Assembly (NCBI GenBank): GCA_002298075.1
Contig: DBLW01000112.1
Span: forward strand, 1-13,690
Direction of reading: 5' to 3'
Length of the DNA: 13,690 nucleotides
Source of the DNA: Bacteroidales bacterium UBA714
GTDB taxonomy: Bacteria; Bacteroidota; Bacteroidia; Bacteroidales; UBA932
Part shown: positions 12,164-13,690 of the stretch, one piece after another
Position numbering within the stretch: position 1 is the stretch's first letter
How the letters are laid out: the number at the start of each line of letters is the position of its first letter
The notes under the pieces: generated by a model
Told to the model about the DNA's origin: nothing
The model's database searches: none
What the model saw: the letters and a program-made list of their open reading frames with translations, nothing else
Made by a program: the position numbers and the translations under genes

Positions 12164-13690
12164 TTACTGCTTGTCCCACCATACGCCCTCGGTCCAGTCA
12201 TATCCCGGAACTCTTGCGATTGCTTCCATGTAATTGTCCGGATTCATTATCTGCTCTTCGACCGGATATGTGAGCCGGCGCGGGGTCTTGCCGTTTGACT
12301 GGTTACGTGCAGGCTGGTAGTTCGTGAATATGATTTCTGGTACCCCGGTGCGTCTCCAGTTTGCGAAAGATTCGAACGGATTGAGCACAAGCCCTACCCA
12401 CATCTGCATGTTGATTTGTTCGAGCTCGCTTCCGCTGCGCAGAGGGTTGGCCTGTATGAATCTTGTGACATCCGCTTCTGACGGGGCCGGAGCACCATAG
12501 ACTGTCATCATTTCCACGGAAGCCCTGAGGGCCTTGCTGAAATGCTCTGCTGGAGTACTGTCTCCAAAACCCCATCTGTATGCTGTCTCGGCAAGCAGAA
12601 GTTCCACTTCCGCATAGCTCATGTTGACATATGGCGCATCCAGGGCCATCAGCCAGAGGGAAGGCTGGAGGAACTGGTATTTCGGCTCGACAATGAAATC
12701 CTGTCCGTTGAGTTTTATTGTCATGTCAGGAGTCACGACGGTCGGGTCGTCGCCATAGTTCTCCCAGTCGAAACGGTCTGTGTATCGTGCCATTTCCGTA
12801 TATGAGCGTGTTTTCTCATATACGAGGTCTGTTATGTCTGTGCCGTCCTCGAGGTAGCATGCACCGTATATCCTGATTCTCGGATCCGAGGTCTGCTCCA
12901 TGTATGAGATGAGTTTGCGGGAAAAACGGAAATTGCGCGGCTCGGCCCTGAACCGGTTTGATAGGGCGTTCCCTCTGCCCGGACCGGCTGACGGATTGGC
13001 GAAATTCTCATATTTGATTCTGCACAGGTCCGCATTGCTTTCCATTACGCCGTTTTCTATGGCTATGCGTGCCTCTTCCTTGGCTTTGTCCGGATTGACT
13101 TTAATCAGTCTCAAGGCGAGACGCAGGCGCAGCGAATTGACATATTTTCTCCACTTGGCTGTGTCGCCGTCGTAGTATTGGTCGTATTTGATTACGTCCG
13201 TGCCTTTGCGCAGTTGTGCGTCCGCGATCTCAAGCTGACGGAAGAAGTCGTTGTATATTTCTTCCTGGGTGTCGTACTTCGGCTTGTATTGTCCGGTATA
13301 ATATCCTTTCCCGGCTTCGGAGTAGGGAATGTCTCCGTACATGTCGGTGAGCTGCGCAAAAGTATATACGAGCATCAGGCGTCCGGCGGCATTGATGTTT
13401 GCCTGCGCAGGGTCGTCCTTGGTGCGCTCCACTATATCTACAAGGCCCTTGGCCATGCGTGTGTATCTCTGGAGCCACAGTTCGGCCATGTATGAGTCGT
13501 TCTTGATTCCGCAGCAGCCGTATTCGACCGTGCCCCAGTCTCCGCACCATTGCTGGACGAAGCCTCCGGGATACATGAAATGCCTGTGCCATTCCTGCCA
13601 GTCGTTTGTCAGGGTCATCTGGAGTGTCGGCAGCAGGAGGTTCGGGTCCATGTCTGTGGATTTCGTCGGATCTGAATTGAGGTCGCCGAA
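12164..13690 (-). CDS. SusD/RagB family outer-membrane nutrient-binding lipoprotein, 5' end missing
   Basis: SusD-like proteins lid the SusC TonB-dependent transporter and capture oligosaccharides at the cell surface. 508 residues are visible. The frame stays open through the right edge: upstream of the internal ATG 13651 it reads FGDLNSDPTKSTD and then MDPNLLLP, the typical start of a mature SusD after the lipidated Cys, so only the signal peptide and a few residues are missing. Family features: LVYTFAQLTDMYGDIPYSEA (about 107-126 of the visible part), WRKYVNSLRLRLALRL (tetratricopeptide-like helices), and a C-terminal region with MSYAEVELLLAE, ANWRRTGVPE and RRLTYP. It most resembles the SusD-like_2 subgroup. 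As the most upstream visible gene of the PUL, it should be preceded outside the window by a SusC gene. Family call very sure; ligand unknown. Confidence 0.93.
   Translation of the reverse strand, partial: FGDLNSDPTKSTDMDPNLLLPTLQMTLTNDWQEWHRHFMYPGGFVQQWCGDWGTVEYGCCGIKNDSYMAELWLQRYTRMAKGLVDIVERTKDDPAQANINAAGRLMLVYTFAQLTDMYGDIPYSEAGKGYYTGQYKPKYDTQEEIYNDFFRQLEIADAQLRKGTDVIKYDQYYDGDTAKWRKYVNSLRLRLALRLIKVNPDKAKEEARIAIENGVMESNADLCRIKYENFANPSAGPGRGNALSNRFRAEPRNFRFSRKLISYMEQTSDPRIRIYGACYLEDGTDITDLVYEKTRSYTEMARYTDRFDWENYGDDPTVVTPDMTIKLNGQDFIVEPKYQFLQPSLWLMALDAPYVNMSYAEVELLLAETAYRWGFGDSTPAEHFSKALRASVEMMTVYGAPAPSEADVTRFIQANPLRSGSELEQINMQMWVGLVLNPFESFANWRRTGVPEIIFTNYQPARNQSNGKTPRRLTYPVEEQIMNPDNYMEAIARVPGYDWTEGVWWDKQ

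Larger units (their letters stand above)
5111..13690 (-). other. Polysaccharide utilization locus (PUL), probable single operon
   Basis: Six - strand genes run head to tail with gaps of 33 and 9 bases and then three 4-base overlaps: SusD-like, GH18-like binding lipoprotein, GH16, ROK kinase, GH2, XylR-type regulator. A SusD homologue with enzyme and binding lipoproteins defines a Bacteroidota PUL; the paired SusC gene is expected just beyond 13690. I see no promoter or terminator inside the cluster. Outer-surface binding, cutting, sugar phosphorylation and transcription control are all encoded together. Confidence 0.8.

Noticed and set aside
1..13690. CRISPR arrays, tRNA/rRNA genes, insertion sequences
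   Set aside because: I saw no regularly spaced repeats, no cloverleaf or rRNA-like stretches, no transposase motifs and no terminal inverted repeats.

Overview
The window looks like part of a Bacteroidota chromosome, most likely order Bacteroidales. The evidence is a SusD-family protein, several secreted glycoside hydrolases with lipoprotein-type signal peptides, TAnnTTTG-like promoter boxes, little visible Shine-Dalgarno sequence, and roughly balanced base composition. I cannot name a genus.

Layout. At the left edge, on the + strand, are the last 46 codons of a CPBP (CAAX protease/Abi) membrane protease, then an unrecognised 49-residue single-pass membrane protein and a clear intrinsic terminator (448-488). 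Next come two tandem + strand GH20 beta-hexosaminidases (621-2573 and 2626-4950), which look like a two-gene unit. One carries a cleavable signal peptide and the other a lipoprotein signal. Two hairpins (4968-4987 and a 13-bp perfect stem at 5002-5037) fill the convergent gap that follows. Everything from 5111 to the right edge is on the - strand and reads as one polysaccharide utilization locus (PUL). In transcription order it encodes a SusD-like protein (5' end outside the window), a lipoprotein with a degenerate GH18 domain (probable surface glycan-binding protein), a GH16 endo-glycanase lipoprotein, a ROK sugar kinase, a large GH2 lipoprotein, and a XylR-type regulator (sugar-binding domain plus AraC HTH). 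A SusC transporter gene would be expected just beyond the right edge.

How it may work together. GH16 would cut a beta-linked backbone at the surface. SusD and the GH18-like protein would bind the glycan. The GH2 enzyme would trim non-reducing ends, and the GH20 pair would remove N-acetylhexosamine. The ROK kinase would phosphorylate an imported sugar, and the regulator would sense a cytoplasmic sugar. The GH2 enzyme has the Ser-Asp doublet (S463-D464) and overall sequence features of the CsxA-type exo-beta-D-glucosaminidase subfamily, so a 'beta-mannosidase' label would probably be wrong. A GlcN-releasing exo-enzyme, two GlcNAc-releasing enzymes, a beta-glucanase-type GH16 and a chitinase-fold binding protein together suggest a fungal-wall-like chitin/chitosan plus beta-glucan target. 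Host O-glycans (poly-LacNAc) are the main alternative.

The last four genes of the PUL (GH16, ROK, GH2, regulator) are joined by three successive 4-base ATGA stop/start overlaps, which implies tight translational coupling. All assignments come from reading the sequence; no database search was run.
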